This document shows, piece after piece, positions 34,460 through 46,000 of a stretch of 64,000 nucleotides of DNA; position 1 is the stretch's first letter, and every line of letters begins with the position of its first letter. The DNA comes from Candidatus Roslinia caecavium (lineage in GTDB: Bacteria > Bacillota > Clostridia > Monoglobales > Monoglobaceae). The position numbers were made by a program, and so were the translations under genes. Location of the stretch: the NCBI GenBank assembly GCA_904419955.1, contig CAJFTO010000001.1, positions 62,001 to 126,000 on the forward strand, in the 5' to 3' direction. The notes beneath the pieces are model-generated. The model did not search any database. It was not told where the DNA came from and was given only the letters and a program-made list of their open reading frames with translations.

Positions 34460-37400
34460 TCAGAGCAAAGGTCTATACCCGTCGTCCCAGAGGAATATCC
34501 TTACGCGATTTTCTTCATTTTGAACTATCCCCTTTTGCGTCTTTACCTCGTACTCGGTCCGACCTCTTTCGATCTCTATATCTATCGCCTCTAGATCGGT
34601 CAGTATCCCGTCCTCGTTATATTCGGCAATAAACAGACTAACGCGCTCTCCCGCCCGGGCGTCCTCGGGAACCGTTACCGTAGCCGTGTTAGCCGTTCCG
34701 TCGTACTCCACGTTCCAGCCGTCGCCCGGCTGCGTCATAGCCGTCGGAGCCGGAGTAGAAGTCGGAACCTCCGTTGGTTCAGGCGTCGACGTCGGAACCT
34801 CGGTCGGAACGGCCGTCGCAGTCGAAGTCGGCTCTGCGCTTGCCGTCGGCGTCGAAGCGGGCGACGCCGTTGGAGCCGCCGTCGGAATAGCGGTCGGCGT
34901 AGCCGTAGGCGCGGCTGTGGGGCTTGCGGACGGCGCCGCCGTCGGCGTTACCGTAGGCGCGCTCGTTGCCGATGCGGTCGGCGAAGGAGACGGATCAGGC
35001 GAAGCTATTATGACCGGCTCCAATATGCCCTCGAGGGTCGCCGTCACGACCTCGATATTCCCTTCGTCGTCGAACGTCATCTTATCTATACACACTTCGC
35101 GGTGGTTGCCCGGTTCGGACGCCTGACCCTCGAAATCGCCGTACAGCGGAATATTAAAGCGGTGGTAACAGATATACCAATCGTCGGTCCCCGGTATATT
35201 TATAACGCTGTGATGCGCGTTTCCGCGGATAGCGGGGTCGTCGGTGTTGTTTCTCGACAGTATACGGTTATTGCCCTCGATAGGACCGAGCGGAGAGGAA
35301 GACGTTCCGTAGCGGACGTTATAGTTCCAGCTTCCCGTATCGCCGTCCGACCACATAAAGTAGTACGTTCCGTTTCTCTTTATAACAAAAGTCGCTTCTT
35401 TATAATTATTTGCCGGAGTTATATCCACAAGGGTCGACCAGTCCACCGAAACCATATCGTCGTTTAGCTTTGCGGCGTACATCTTGACGTTGCCCCAGTA
35501 GATATAAACCTGACCGTCGTCGTCTATAAATACGTGCGGATCTATCATCTGTCCGCCGCTCGTGTAACCGTTATTCGAGGTTATCATCGGCGTATCCAGC
35601 GCTGTAAACGGTCCGGTCGGCGAATCTGCGACCGCGACCCCGAGCTGTTTAGCGTCGTTCATATTTTTTCCCGCCGCGCTGAAGTAGAAGTAATACTTTC
35701 CGTCCTTCTCGGCTATGGTCGGCGCCCAGCCGTATTTTCCGGTCGACCATGGAACGTCGTCAAGGTCGAGTATCACGCCCTCGTCCGTCCAATTGACCAG
35801 ATCCTTGGAGGAGAAGCATCTGAACTCTTCGCCGTCCCAGTTTGTCCCGCCGTCGGTGGTCGGATAAATATAATACGTATCGCCGAAAATCACTATATTC
35901 GGGTCGGCATAGTAGCCGTCGATCACCGGGTTGGCGCGGACGACCGACTTGATCGTCCATTCTTCGGTATAACCATTTTGCTTAAGCGTAAGAACGCCGT
36001 CCTCCCATGTTCCCGAAGTCAGCTCCGCGCTCACCCCGTCTATAGTCTCGACCGTAAGCTCTAAGTTCAACGCGTCGGTTCCGGGATAAAGCGGAACGGT
36101 AACGCTCCTCTTGACCGGGTCGATAACGACGCTATGCTCCTTAACGCCGTCGCCGCCCACCGCCGTAGGCGCGATCTCGCTCGGCTCGGGAACCTCGCGG
36201 ATAACCAGATCCTTTATCTGGACCGAACCTACCGCGCTTCTCACCGTAAACTCAAGCTTTGCCGCGTATACGTCGTCGCCCGGGGTTCCTATACCCGAAC
36301 CCGAAGTCCAGACAAATTCTTTCTCCTCCCAATCCGCGTCCGTATGAGCGTCTTGGTGGATACCTATATTATTACTGTTGTTTCTATTCTCCGCCACGTT
36401 TGTTATCCGCGCGGCGTCGGTTTGAGACGCGGTCGAGGTCGCCGTATCCGGCTTAAGATAGAAGCCGTGCTGCGAATTTGTAACCTCGCTGAAATCGGTC
36501 TTTTCCTTAAACGTAAGATAATACTCGGTATTCGGCTTTATGTTCTTTATCACCGCAGTAACTCCGTAGCACACGTCGCCCGCCTCGACGTTTTCAGCGC
36601 TTTTTATTGTGAGAACCCCGTCCTCGTCGAATTCGTACAATCCTCCGGCGCTGTTGTTGCCAAATTTATGCCATACTATCATATCGTCCTCATCGCTTCC
36701 GTCGAAGCCGTCGGCGTACTTATCCCAGCGCTCCGGATAAACTCTCTCAGGAGTCGCGGAAGGCTCGTTTGTCGGCAATACCGTTGGCGTCGATATCGGA
36801 CTTGCAGACGGAGCGGACGTTGGCGCCAACGTCGGAGCCGCCGTGGGCGGATTTAGATCTACGATTTCCGCATAAAGTTCCGCCTCGCATATATTAGTCG
36901 CGGGCCAGCCCTGCGCGGCTATGATGAAATATCTGTACCGGCCGCTGAGTTCGGTCTCGGCCTCGTATCTGCCGTCGGTATTTTCCGCTAAAACGTCTAT
37001 ATTATTTCCGAGCTTTACGGCGTTATATAACTGCGCGAAAGCGTTATACGCCGAACTTTTAGCGCCGCACAAATCTCCCTCTTCCGGCATTACCACCGTC
37101 GGGTCGCTCAGTATTTTGTCGTCGTTCGCGCCCAAATACACCAGACACGATTGCTGATCTTCCGCTATAGCTTTGATCTTTTTTAGGTCGAAGGCCTTGC
37201 CCTCGCCCGCGTCGAAGACCTGATATGATACGAAATACTCATACCCGGCGTCGCTGTTCCTGTTGGAACTCCACACAGTCTCCAAATTTCCGTCGTACGC
37301 GTATGAAGGCTCGCCAATAGAGTTAGCCGAGTAGCTCGTCGCGTAATACTGCGAAAGCGAAAGCGGCGTCTCTTCAGGTTCCGCCGACTGCTTAGGTTCG

Positions 37401-39769
37401 GAACTATTATAACTGAGCGTGATATAATCAAAATACGCCGTTGGGCTGCTGTTTGTATACTCTACTCCGAGCACGAGCGCCTTCTCTCCAGCGCCATCGG
37501 GTATATTGAGCGGACTCGAATTTTCCTCGTCCAGTACGTAATCGCCCTCGCTTTCAAACGTAACATCCGATTTATCAATCGTTATCGTGCTATACTCCCA
37601 GCCCGAATTTGAGTCGATCGCCTTAGCTATCTCCGTACCCAGCGGCGACGCGTCGGTTTTAAACGCGGCGAGCTGTTCCTGCGTTAGCGCCGCTCCGCCG
37701 CTGTCGTACGCGTACAGCTTATATGTCGCGTTATACGCGGAGTTTCCGCCGTGTCCGGCGCGGAGGGTTATTTTCTCAAGGCTGTCGAGATCCGCCTGAG
37801 CTATATAAAAATACTCCGGCGTAGTGTTTATCAGCCATTCCTGAACGTCGCCGCTGTTGCTTCTTCCGGCGGACGCGACCGTATCCTCCGTAAATGAATA
37901 CGTTGTTGTATCGACGCCCGGCTCCTCCGGCTCGTCGTTAGTCAAAGGATAGTTCTCGACAAGTCTGTTATACTCCTCGTCGGTTATCGGTATAACGGTA
38001 CCGTGGCGCAGCTCGCTTTCTCCGTGATCCGTCTCTTTAAAAGTATATCCGCTATCTAAAAGATTTTCTGTCATCTGAAGTCCGTATCCCGACCAACCGG
38101 CGCCGAGACTGTCCACAAACAGTCCCCATTTATTCTCTCCGTTAAACTTGAACGCCGTCGGCCCCTCGCAGTTGCCTATACCAAGTTCGGTCGCCGTCCA
38201 CGGGCCGTCAAGGCTGTTTGAATAATCGCAGCCGACCCTCTTTGTAGTTTCATCCTTCGAATACCTGTAATATATCCCGTCCTGGTAAAGGATCGTCGTA
38301 TCTATCACATGATTCTCTCGCTCTATATATACCTCCGGCTTTGTGAAATTCACAAAATCGGACGTGTAACTTCTGTATATCCTCTGCTTCGAGTTCGCTT
38401 TCACCAAATTATATTTTTCGGTCTCGTCCGTCAGGTCGTCGTAACCCTCCGGCTTTTCGGGGCATACCATCGACGCCCAAAATACCATATACTGTCGTCT
38501 TTCTTCATCCCAGATACTCTCGGGCGCCCATACGCAGCCCACGTTAAACGCGTCTATATCCTCGCCTATAGCATATTCTCTCTGCTCGGACCAGTTCACA
38601 AGATCGCTCGATTCCCATATCATTATTTTCTTAGAGCCTTTATACTGCGCCGCGTCCCAATTCCTGTCGTCGTAGATATGCAGATCGGTCGCTATCAGAT
38701 AGAACTTGCTCCCGTCCGGCGAACGCACAATATGCGGGTCTCTCAGTCCGGTCGTTCCCATACTGCTCGTCAATATCGGCTCGTTTTCGTTGAGCCGATC
38801 CCAGCCGATCGCGTCGTCGGATACGCTGAAATATATCTGCTCCCCCGTCTCGGTCTGACGTCCGTCGTTTCCGGTAAAATGCACGAATAGATATTTTGAA
38901 TACTCGTCGTCCGCGACTTCTGTTCCGTCGCTTGCGGAGGTAATATTTATCGAACTCGTAACCGGCTCGGTCAAATACGTCTTCCCCTCGTAGGTATAAC
39001 GTATCCGGGCGCCCGAAAGCGTATATCCGTTCTCCGGCAGGTTGATAAGTTCAACGCCCGCGCCCGCGGTTATCTTGATCGCGTCGCCGGTCTCGGTTCC
39101 CGCTCCCGCCGCGTTCTCGGGCGTGAGCGCCAAGGGCTCCGTTATCGGAGCCGACTCGTACATTTTGCCGCCGTACGCATATGCGACGGTATCGCCTATG
39201 GATACATAATCGCCGCTCTCGGCGCCGATCAGCTCGACCCCGTCCGACGCGGTAACTCTGTAGCCAGTCTCCTCGGCAGTCGCGCCTATACGCGCCGCGC
39301 TGCCGGGAGCGAAACAAATTATTTTTGTCTCAAGTATGGCCGAACCTATCTCCCCTTTAATATTCTTAAGCGTCGTCTCAGCGATATCCCCCGCGGTCAT
39401 TACCCGACCCTGCAGATAATTCGTATTATCGAGCCTGATCCCGTCTCCGCCGCGCAGGATAAAATAAAAACCGCGCTCCGTCGACGTGCCGCTTACGCCA
39501 TATTCCTTGACTTTTATATCATACATAGTATCTTTATCGAGCGGGATTTTCATACTCCGATCCTGATACCATTTATCCGCCGCGGTCCCGCCGACGGTAT
39601 ATTCATACATATATTCGTAGGTATCCCCATCGCTCTCTATATAATCCGGCGTCGTGACTTCGCCCACGAAAGCTTCGTCCGCGTTCGCCGTCATAGGCGC
39701 CGCCGTAAGCGCGCCGGCCGCGACGGATACCATCAGCAGAGCCGATAATATTTTTTTCAATCTTTTCAC
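34460..39769 (-). CDS. Giant secreted multidomain glycoside hydrolase with two GH43 domains
   Basis: A 1769-residue exported enzyme. It has a signal peptide (residues 1-30), an N-terminal beta-rich region (to about 285), then GH43 domain 1 (about 290-593) with RDPHIV, VIDTTIL and CEGPTAF for the base, pKa-tuning and acid residues. A discoidin-like region (about 808-963), a Pro/Thr/Ser linker, a CBM-like domain (about 1016-1190) and an Ig-like segment follow. GH43 domain 2 (about 1281-1580) has YADPNIV, MIDPHVF and YKEATFV. A second Pro/Thr/Ala linker and a C-terminal domain ending RIFLWDDGYRPLL close the protein. GH43 enzymes release arabinose, xylose or galactose from plant glycans. The frame is open to 39778; AGGGGTGA before the GTG at 39769 is preferred. 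It lies downstream of GH2. Confidence 0.9.
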   Translation of the reverse strand: MKRLKKILSALLMVSVAAGALTAAPMTANADEAFVGEVTTPDYIESDGDTYEYMYEYTVGGTAADKWYQDRSMKIPLDKDTMYDIKVKEYGVSGTSTERGFYFILRGGDGIRLDNTNYLQGRVMTAGDIAETTLKNIKGEIGSAILETKIICFAPGSAARIGATAEETGYRVTASDGVELIGAESGDYVSIGDTVAYAYGGKMYESAPITEPLALTPENAAGAGTETGDAIKITAGAGVELINLPENGYTLSGARIRYTYEGKTYLTEPVTSSINITSASDGTEVADDEYSKYLFVHFTGNDGRQTETGEQIYFSVSDDAIGWDRLNENEPILTSSMGTTGLRDPHIVRSPDGSKFYLIATDLHIYDDRNWDAAQYKGSKKIMIWESSDLVNWSEQREYAIGEDIDAFNVGCVWAPESIWDEERRQYMVFWASMVCPEKPEGYDDLTDETEKYNLVKANSKQRIYRSYTSDFVNFTKPEVYIERENHVIDTTILYQDGIYYRYSKDETTKRVGCDYSNSLDGPWTATELGIGNCEGPTAFKFNGENKWGLFVDSLGAGWSGYGLQMTENLLDSGYTFKETDHGESELRHGTVIPITDEEYNRLVENYPLTNDEPEEPGVDTTTYSFTEDTVASAGRSNSGDVQEWLINTTPEYFYIAQADLDSLEKITLRAGHGGNSAYNATYKLYAYDSGGAALTQEQLAAFKTDASPLGTEIAKAIDSNSGWEYSTITIDKSDVTFESEGDYVLDEENSSPLNIPDGAGEKALVLGVEYTNSSPTAYFDYITLSYNSSEPKQSAEPEETPLSLSQYYATSYSANSIGEPSYAYDGNLETVWSSNRNSDAGYEYFVSYQVFDAGEGKAFDLKKIKAIAEDQQSCLVYLGANDDKILSDPTVVMPEEGDLCGAKSSAYNAFAQLYNAVKLGNNIDVLAENTDGRYEAETELSGRYRYFIIAAQGWPATNICEAELYAEIVDLNPPTAAPTLAPTSAPSASPISTPTVLPTNEPSATPERVYPERWDKYADGFDGSDEDDMIVWHKFGNNSAGGLYEFDEDGVLTIKSAENVEAGDVCYGVTAVIKNIKPNTEYYLTFKEKTDFSEVTNSQHGFYLKPDTATSTASQTDAARITNVAENRNNSNNIGIHQDAHTDADWEEKEFVWTSGSGIGTPGDDVYAAKLEFTVRSAVGSVQIKDLVIREVPEPSEIAPTAVGGDGVKEHSVVIDPVKRSVTVPLYPGTDALNLELTVETIDGVSAELTSGTWEDGVLTLKQNGYTEEWTIKSVVRANPVIDGYYADPNIVIFGDTYYIYPTTDGGTNWDGEEFRCFSSKDLVNWTDEGVILDLDDVPWSTGKYGWAPTIAEKDGKYYFYFSAAGKNMNDAKQLGVAVADSPTGPFTALDTPMITSNNGYTSGGQMIDPHVFIDDDGQVYIYWGNVKMYAAKLNDDMVSVDWSTLVDITPANNYKEATFVIKRNGTYYFMWSDGDTGSWNYNVRYGTSSSPLGPIEGNNRILSRNNTDDPAIRGNAHHSVINIPGTDDWYICYHRFNIPLYGDFEGQASEPGNHREVCIDKMTFDDEGNIEVVTATLEGILEPVIIASPDPSPSPTASATSAPTVTPTAAPSASPTAAPTATPTAIPTAAPTASPASTPTASAEPTSTATAVPTEVPTSTPEPTEVPTSTPAPTAMTQPGDGWNVEYDGTANTATVTVPEDARAGERVSLFIAEYNEDGILTDLEAIDIEIERGRTEYEVKTQKGIVQNEENRVRIFLWDDGYRPLL
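34659..34736. repeat. 78-bp identical segment, copy in GH43
   Basis: Identical to 40288-40365. It encodes the first part of the shared C-terminal domain. Confidence 0.95.
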
Positions 39770-40088
39770 ATCTTTCACCCCTAATGATTATTTCTTAAAG
39801 ATTTTAAGCGCGCAGGGGTAGCCGCGCGCTTTTGGGAAGAAATCAAACAATCGTTTTTGATTGATAGTTTTACATTTTTATCGTCTCCGACATACGGCAA
39901 CGTTATATTTTCGTCTGTACGCCGGATGTACTTGTATACGGCGCTTTTCGCGCCGAAACGGCTTCCCTCGTTCTTTGCTGCGTATGTGTACAGTTTGTGT
40001 GCGTGTTGTGTATGTGCCGAAAAGCCGTTTATCAAATCTTACTCGTTCGCGCCGTTTTTAATAAATTCTATCGTACGACCGGCGCGCA
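39770..40088. other. GH2-GH43 intergenic region with repeated hairpin motif
   Basis: This region carries the AAGCGCGC/GCGCGCTT hairpin (39806-39813 with 39824-39831) and TTTTGGG-AATCAAACAATC, a second copy of the unit at 34336. AATCAAA can also pair with TTTTTGATT nearby. No convincing promoter is seen, so GH43 is probably transcribed together with GH2. Confidence 0.5.
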
Positions 40089-43000
40089 TTAGATCAACGG
40101 ACGGTTTTGGCTGTCCCAAAGGAAGGTCCTCACCCGATTGTTATCGTCTTGAACTATGCCGCGTACCGTGTTTACTTCGTACTCGGTCTTGCCATCTTCG
40201 AGCGTTATAACTACGGTTTCAAAATCCGTCAGTATTCCGTCTTCGCCGTATTCGGCTATATATAAGTTGATCCGTTCTCCCGCCTGAGCGTCCTCGGGAA
40301 CCGTTACCGTAGCCGTGTTAGCCGTTCCGTCGTACTCCACGTTCCAGCCGTCGCCCGGCTGCGTCGTAGCCGTTGGAACCGGGGTAGAAGTTGGAGCGCC
40401 CGTTGGCTCAGGCGCCGACGTCGGGACCTCTGTCGGAGCGGCCGTCGCAGTCGGCGCCGGCTCTGCGCTTGCTGTCGGCGTAGGCGTAACTTCGGGTTCG
40501 GTAACCGCCGCTTCGCCGGTCATCTCAAGATTTCTGATCTGCACCGTTCCGACGGAGCCTCTCAAGATAAACGTGAACTTCGCCGCATATGTATCCATGC
40601 CCGCCGGGAGTCCGGATCCCGAAGTCCAGGTAAAGCTCTTCTCCTCCCAGCCGGAATCGCTTACCGCCTGCGTGTGTATGTCGCCGATCTTTATATTGTT
40701 TCTAACTTCCGACGCTACCTCGATATTCGCGTCGCTCGGAACGGTCGCGCCGGCCTCCATTGTCAGCGTGTCGCCGTTTAAATAGAACCCATGGCTTACC
40801 CGTTCGGTTATATTCGAGTTTTCCTCAAAGCTGATCGTATACTTCGTATTTGGCTTTATGTTCTTGATTATCGCCGATACGCCGTAGCATACGTCTGTCG
40901 CCGCCGCTCCGCTCTCGCTTGATATCGTCATAACTCCGTCTTTATACGCGTGCGATCCGCCGTCGCTGTCGCCGCTGTATTTATACCATACTATATTGTA
41001 ATCGGGCAGTTCGCCGGTGAACTCGTCCGCAACCGTCTCCCATGTCCGGATCTCCGGCTCCGCAGACGCCGTCGGAGGGGGATCGATCGTTCCGCTCGTA
41101 AGCTTGAGATACGGAAGCTGCGACACGTTCTGAGGGATCTGATTTACAGACGTATTACCGTTATTATCTACCGGAGCTATAACATAGTAGTCGTTGCCCG
41201 ACGCTGAAGATGAAACCGAAGCGTCGTATGCCAACAGCAATTTATATTTACCAGAAGTAGGAATTTCGCTAAGCGCAAGATCCGTCTGACTGTTTCCGCT
41301 ATACTGCGCGATATAGCCTTCTCCGTTTACATAACTAAAGCCGCTCTCAGTCTGATCGTATACGTTTGTGAGCTGACCGGGCGCCGTGTTCTGTCTGATA
41401 AAGTTCAGCGCCGCGCTTGTATATTCGCCTTCAGGTATTGTAAACGTCATGCCGAGCGCGCGGTTGCCGGCTATAAAGTAGTTTCTGTTATCCGTTTCGC
41501 TTCCGCCTCTTACGCGCTCGATCGTATCTGGCGCCACGTAAGTTGTCGTATCTGTGTTTACAAGTCCGGTTATATGTACCGGTCTCTTCGGCATGGTAAA
41601 CGAAGCCGTTCCGTCATCGTTATACGTAACCGTCGAAAGTTCGCCGTTCTCGTCCGTTACGAACAAAGAGTTCTTCACGAAGTTACCGCTTACAGTCACA
41701 GTATCGCCCTCGTACGCCGTTACGGCGCCTTCAACGTACTCTTCCGGAGCCGTCGCCGTTATGCCGTCCTGCGCCGTTATCGTCTGCGGCAGAGCCTGAG
41801 CTATGCCTATCCACGAAAGCAGCGGATCCGCGCCGCCCGCTTTGCTTATCGATACGGTGATAACTTCCGTTTCGTTCAAGGTAAATCCTACGCTCGTCTT
41901 AGCCCGTAGTATCTGCGGATCCGCTTGCCCGTTGAGCGTCGCCGTTCCTGTTTCTCCGAGCTGAACGCCTTCTGAATCCGTTACCTTTACGTTCATATGT
42001 CTCGCAGAGTTTGTAAGCCAGAACTCGCCGAAACCCGCCGTTACGCTGTATCTGCCCGACTCGAGCGTAAACTGATAATCGAGAGTCGCTCCCGCGTTTA
42101 AATACCAGCCGGTCGCGTACTTATCTCCGGGTACAACTGACGCGTTGCCGCTCGGACTGCCGTAAGCCGAGCTGTCGCTCGCCAGTCCCCATCCGTCTTG
42201 CACGCCTGTCTGATCGCCTACTGCATTAACAAGCGTATTCTCCGAAATACTCTTAACGCCGTTGAATACCGAAGCGTCGTTGTCGTTACAATCTACAAAG
42301 TAGTACATATTATCGGGATATACGCTTATCACGCCCTCTACTACCGTCCCGTCCGAAAGCGTGCCGGTGATAGCAGTATCCTCGTATACTTCGCAATCCT
42401 CTATCTCCGCATCCCATACTACGGATTCCTCAAACGACGTCTGAGTCTCCTCATCGTAAACCGTCACGGTTTCCGGCAGACCGCCCTCCGGCGTGGTATA
42501 GCCTATTGAGCCAAGCTCGACCGCGAATTCAGGTATATCCGTAGAATTCTCGACCGCGCTAAGCGCTATACTCTCGGCTGTGTAATCGTCGTATGCCGCC
42601 GTCTCGTCTACAGGCATTGGCTTGAATGTGTATTCGTAGTCGAATATATATCTCGTGTTTATTCTCGCATCCAGTCTCTGTTGCGGACCGCAGCTCGAAT
42701 TACCTATACCGAGCGACTTGTGATCTATATTGAAGTATGTGTAGCCTTCTTCCATGGTATATCTGTTCGTCGATACCAGCTCGTACGGGTGCATGGTCCC
42801 GTTTCTGAGATCCTTTGTACTGTAGTGGAGCGCCGAGACCTCGAGCGCGTTCTTGTCGCTCGCCTCCCAATTCGGGTCGGTCTCTAGGCCCTTGTACTCC
42901 GTATTCGCCGAAGCGAGTATCGCCGTCGTTCCGTTATCCATTACCGCCCAGGATACGTTGTTAACCGTACCGGTCTCCTGCGTGTCGAAGTGCGGGAAGA

Positions 43001-46000
43001 ACATATCGGTCGCAGTCGAGGAGTATATTCCCTTTACGGCATAGCTGTCGCGTTCGCGGTAGCTCTCCGATACCGGGTAGCAGTAGCCGTATTCTCCGTC
43101 CTCGTTCACTATTGGGTCGATTCCGTTTCCGTACCAGGTTATATCTTCAAACTCGTCGTCCAGTTTCATCTCTGAACCAAGACGGAGTATATATCTGCCG
43201 TCTTTCGTCTGATTCGGCATATCGGTCGTATCGAGATACATTCTGTATGTGACCGCTCCGCTCTCGTCTATGATGTAGCGCAGCAATTCTTTCGCATATT
43301 CGTCGCCGTCGTAGGGAACCCTGAGCTTGACGCCCACGTCTATAACATAACGTCCGTCTTCCAATTGATATGTGTTTATCGTATTTGTTACCGGTATTAT
43401 ATTCTCTTCCTGATCCGCAAACTTCCAATTATCTATCTGCGGGCTGTCGTTAGCGTGCGCGTCGCGGTAGTAGTTCGGCTTGAGCTGATGGATCAGCGTC
43501 TCTCCGTTATATACGTAGTTGGAGAGGAATCCGGTCGATTTGCTTACTTTAAAGCTGAAGTTCGTTCCCGTAACCGTGAACTTATCGTCGTCTTCAGCGA
43601 CGGTAACGCCCTCTCCGCCGACTTCCGCCGGAGTAGGATCCTGAGGAGCCGCGCCCTTGACCGCCGTTAAGACTTCGTCGCTGAGGTCGAATTGCTCGTG
43701 AGCTACCTCGTGTCCCGCGTTTACGCCCCATGCGTCCTCTTTAGCAGCAACTTCAACGTAGAGTTTATACTCGCCGCCCGCCATAAGAGTATCCGGGAGA
43801 TACTGCGCATACGGGATAGAAATCGTTCCCGAATCCTTTGGAGCTACCGAGGGAACGTCCGAGCCCGAAACCGTTCCCGAACCTAACTCTCTTCCGTTTT
43901 CTGTGAGCGTCCAGTTTATATCGTACTCGTTGAGGTTTGTAAAGTTATTCTCGTTATATACGGCTACCTGCTGCCGACCCAAAAGATCGTCGGTAGTCCA
44001 GCCGTTTTGGCTTGTCTCGTGGATCTGGCGCTGAGTATATATAGGCGTCTCTTTAAACCAGAAGCTCTGATACTGATACTTGACCTCGTATATTTCGGGC
44101 TGTACCTGACGATCGGGAGATACCAGACCGTTTCCGCTGAAGTTACCTCTGCCGCCGCCCGAAGCCGAACCGTCCGCGGCTACGTTCCTGCCTTCGAAGT
44201 TAATGTCGCCCCAGTCGCCGCCGTAGCCGAAGAACCAGCCTTCTCTGAGCTGTCCGTATATATCCTCATGCGCGAGATATTTTCCGTTAGCGTAATAATC
44301 ATACGGGTCGGGTACTATGTTAGAGTTTGAGTCGGTCTTCTTTACAGTGTTGTCCTCGGTATTCGTCACTCTTGAGAGCGGAACTATTCTCGACTGATCC
44401 ACCCAGTCCCAGATGCACGCGCCTATCATGTTCTCGCCGGAGCGGATAGCGTTCCAGTAACCCTCGAGGTCGCCCATAGCGTTGCCCATAGCGTGAACGT
44501 ATTCGCAGAGGAAGAACGGCTTTCCGGCGCTGTTGCCGGTCGCCGGCATATCCGGATTTACCGCCATGCTCTGAGTTTTTTCGACCGTGGGGTACATATT
44601 ACTCTCGGTGTCGGTATGTTCGTTCCACTGCATGAACTCGGAGTGAACGAATCTCGTGGGATCGTTATCATGGAAGTAATCCGTCATCCAGTAGTATATC
44701 GTACTGTTTTCCGCCGACGTAGATCCGCACTCGTTGCCTATAGACCAGGATACTATCGAGGAATGGTTCTTCAGGGTCTGATATGACGTGATAGTTCTAT
44801 CCTTGAATATAGCGCCCAAGTACTCGTTATACACCGTCGCGTTGGTTCTGTCGCGCTGCGCTACGGCGTGGCACTCCGCGTTAGTCTCGGCCATAATATA
44901 AAAGCCGTATGTGTCCGCCAAATAGTACAAATACTCGTCGTTCGCATAGTGCGACGTTCTTATCGTGTTTATGTTATACTGCTTCATTGTCTGAAGATCT
45001 ATATCGTACACTTCTTTCGAAACATATTTACCCGCGATCGGATCCGAATCATGACGGTTTGTCCCTTTCATCAAGAGCGGCTGGCCGTTTATCGTTATCG
45101 TGTAATAGCTCGCCTCCGTCTGCGCCTTTTCTTCAGTATCGACGTTCTGCGTAAATTCTATCTCCCTAAAGCCCAAGAGCTGCGCCGTGGATTCTATCGC
45201 GCTTCCCGAATTATCCTCAAGGTTCAACGACATCAAATAAAGATTCGGTTTCTCCGCCGACCACTGCTCTGGAGCCGTTACTGTTACCTGACAGTCGTCG
45301 AATACAAATTCCTGCCCCGCCGGAATGGCCTGATCGGTCGTGAACGTCATAGTATATAGCGCCGTATCAAAATTCTCCGCGTCTCTGTCGTACAGATTTG
45401 CGGTAACCTCATATCCCGCCTGGATCTCTGAAGCCGTGTTGTTTTTCAGCTTAAGATCTCTGATTATCCAGTTCGCGTCCGTATACGTCTCGTCCGTGAA
45501 TTCGGTCTCGACCTTGTAATCTTCTATGGATACGGTCGGAACCGAGATCAAATACACGTCGCGGAATATACCGCCGTCGTAGATCATATCCTGATCCTCG
45601 AGCCATGTGCCGTCGCTGAACTTATGTACCCTTACCGCCAGCGTGTGATCTTCTCCGTCCGAAACATAGTCGGTTATATCGAACTCGTGAGGTCTGTAAG
45701 AGTCCTCGCTGTAGCCTATGACGTTACCGTCTATAAATACATAGTATGCGGATTCCACGCCCTGGAACGATATCCTTACTCTGTCGCCGTCGTTTACCGT
45801 AAGGTCGTCTATGTTTACAGTCGTTCTGTAGAAGCCAATCGGATTGTACTTGACCGGAGCTTCGCCCGGCTCTATCATTCCGTATGTGCCGGTCTTTGGA
45901 TCGTCGCTGTCATACGGCTGCTCGCCCGACTGCCAAGGCATCTTTACGTTGTCGTAGATCGGGTAATCCCATACCCAGGTATCATTTTCGCCGCTCGGCG

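Noticed and set aside
34740-35010. Possible CRISPR-like or tandem-repeat array
   Set aside because: The repeats are irregular Pro-Thr-Ala codon repeats inside the GH43 linker, with no constant repeat or spacer length.
34686-35126. Plus-strand frame encoding a Val/Gly/Ala repeat protein
   Set aside because: It is the complement of the Pro/Thr/Ala linker of the GH43 protein; the repeats come from the linker codons.
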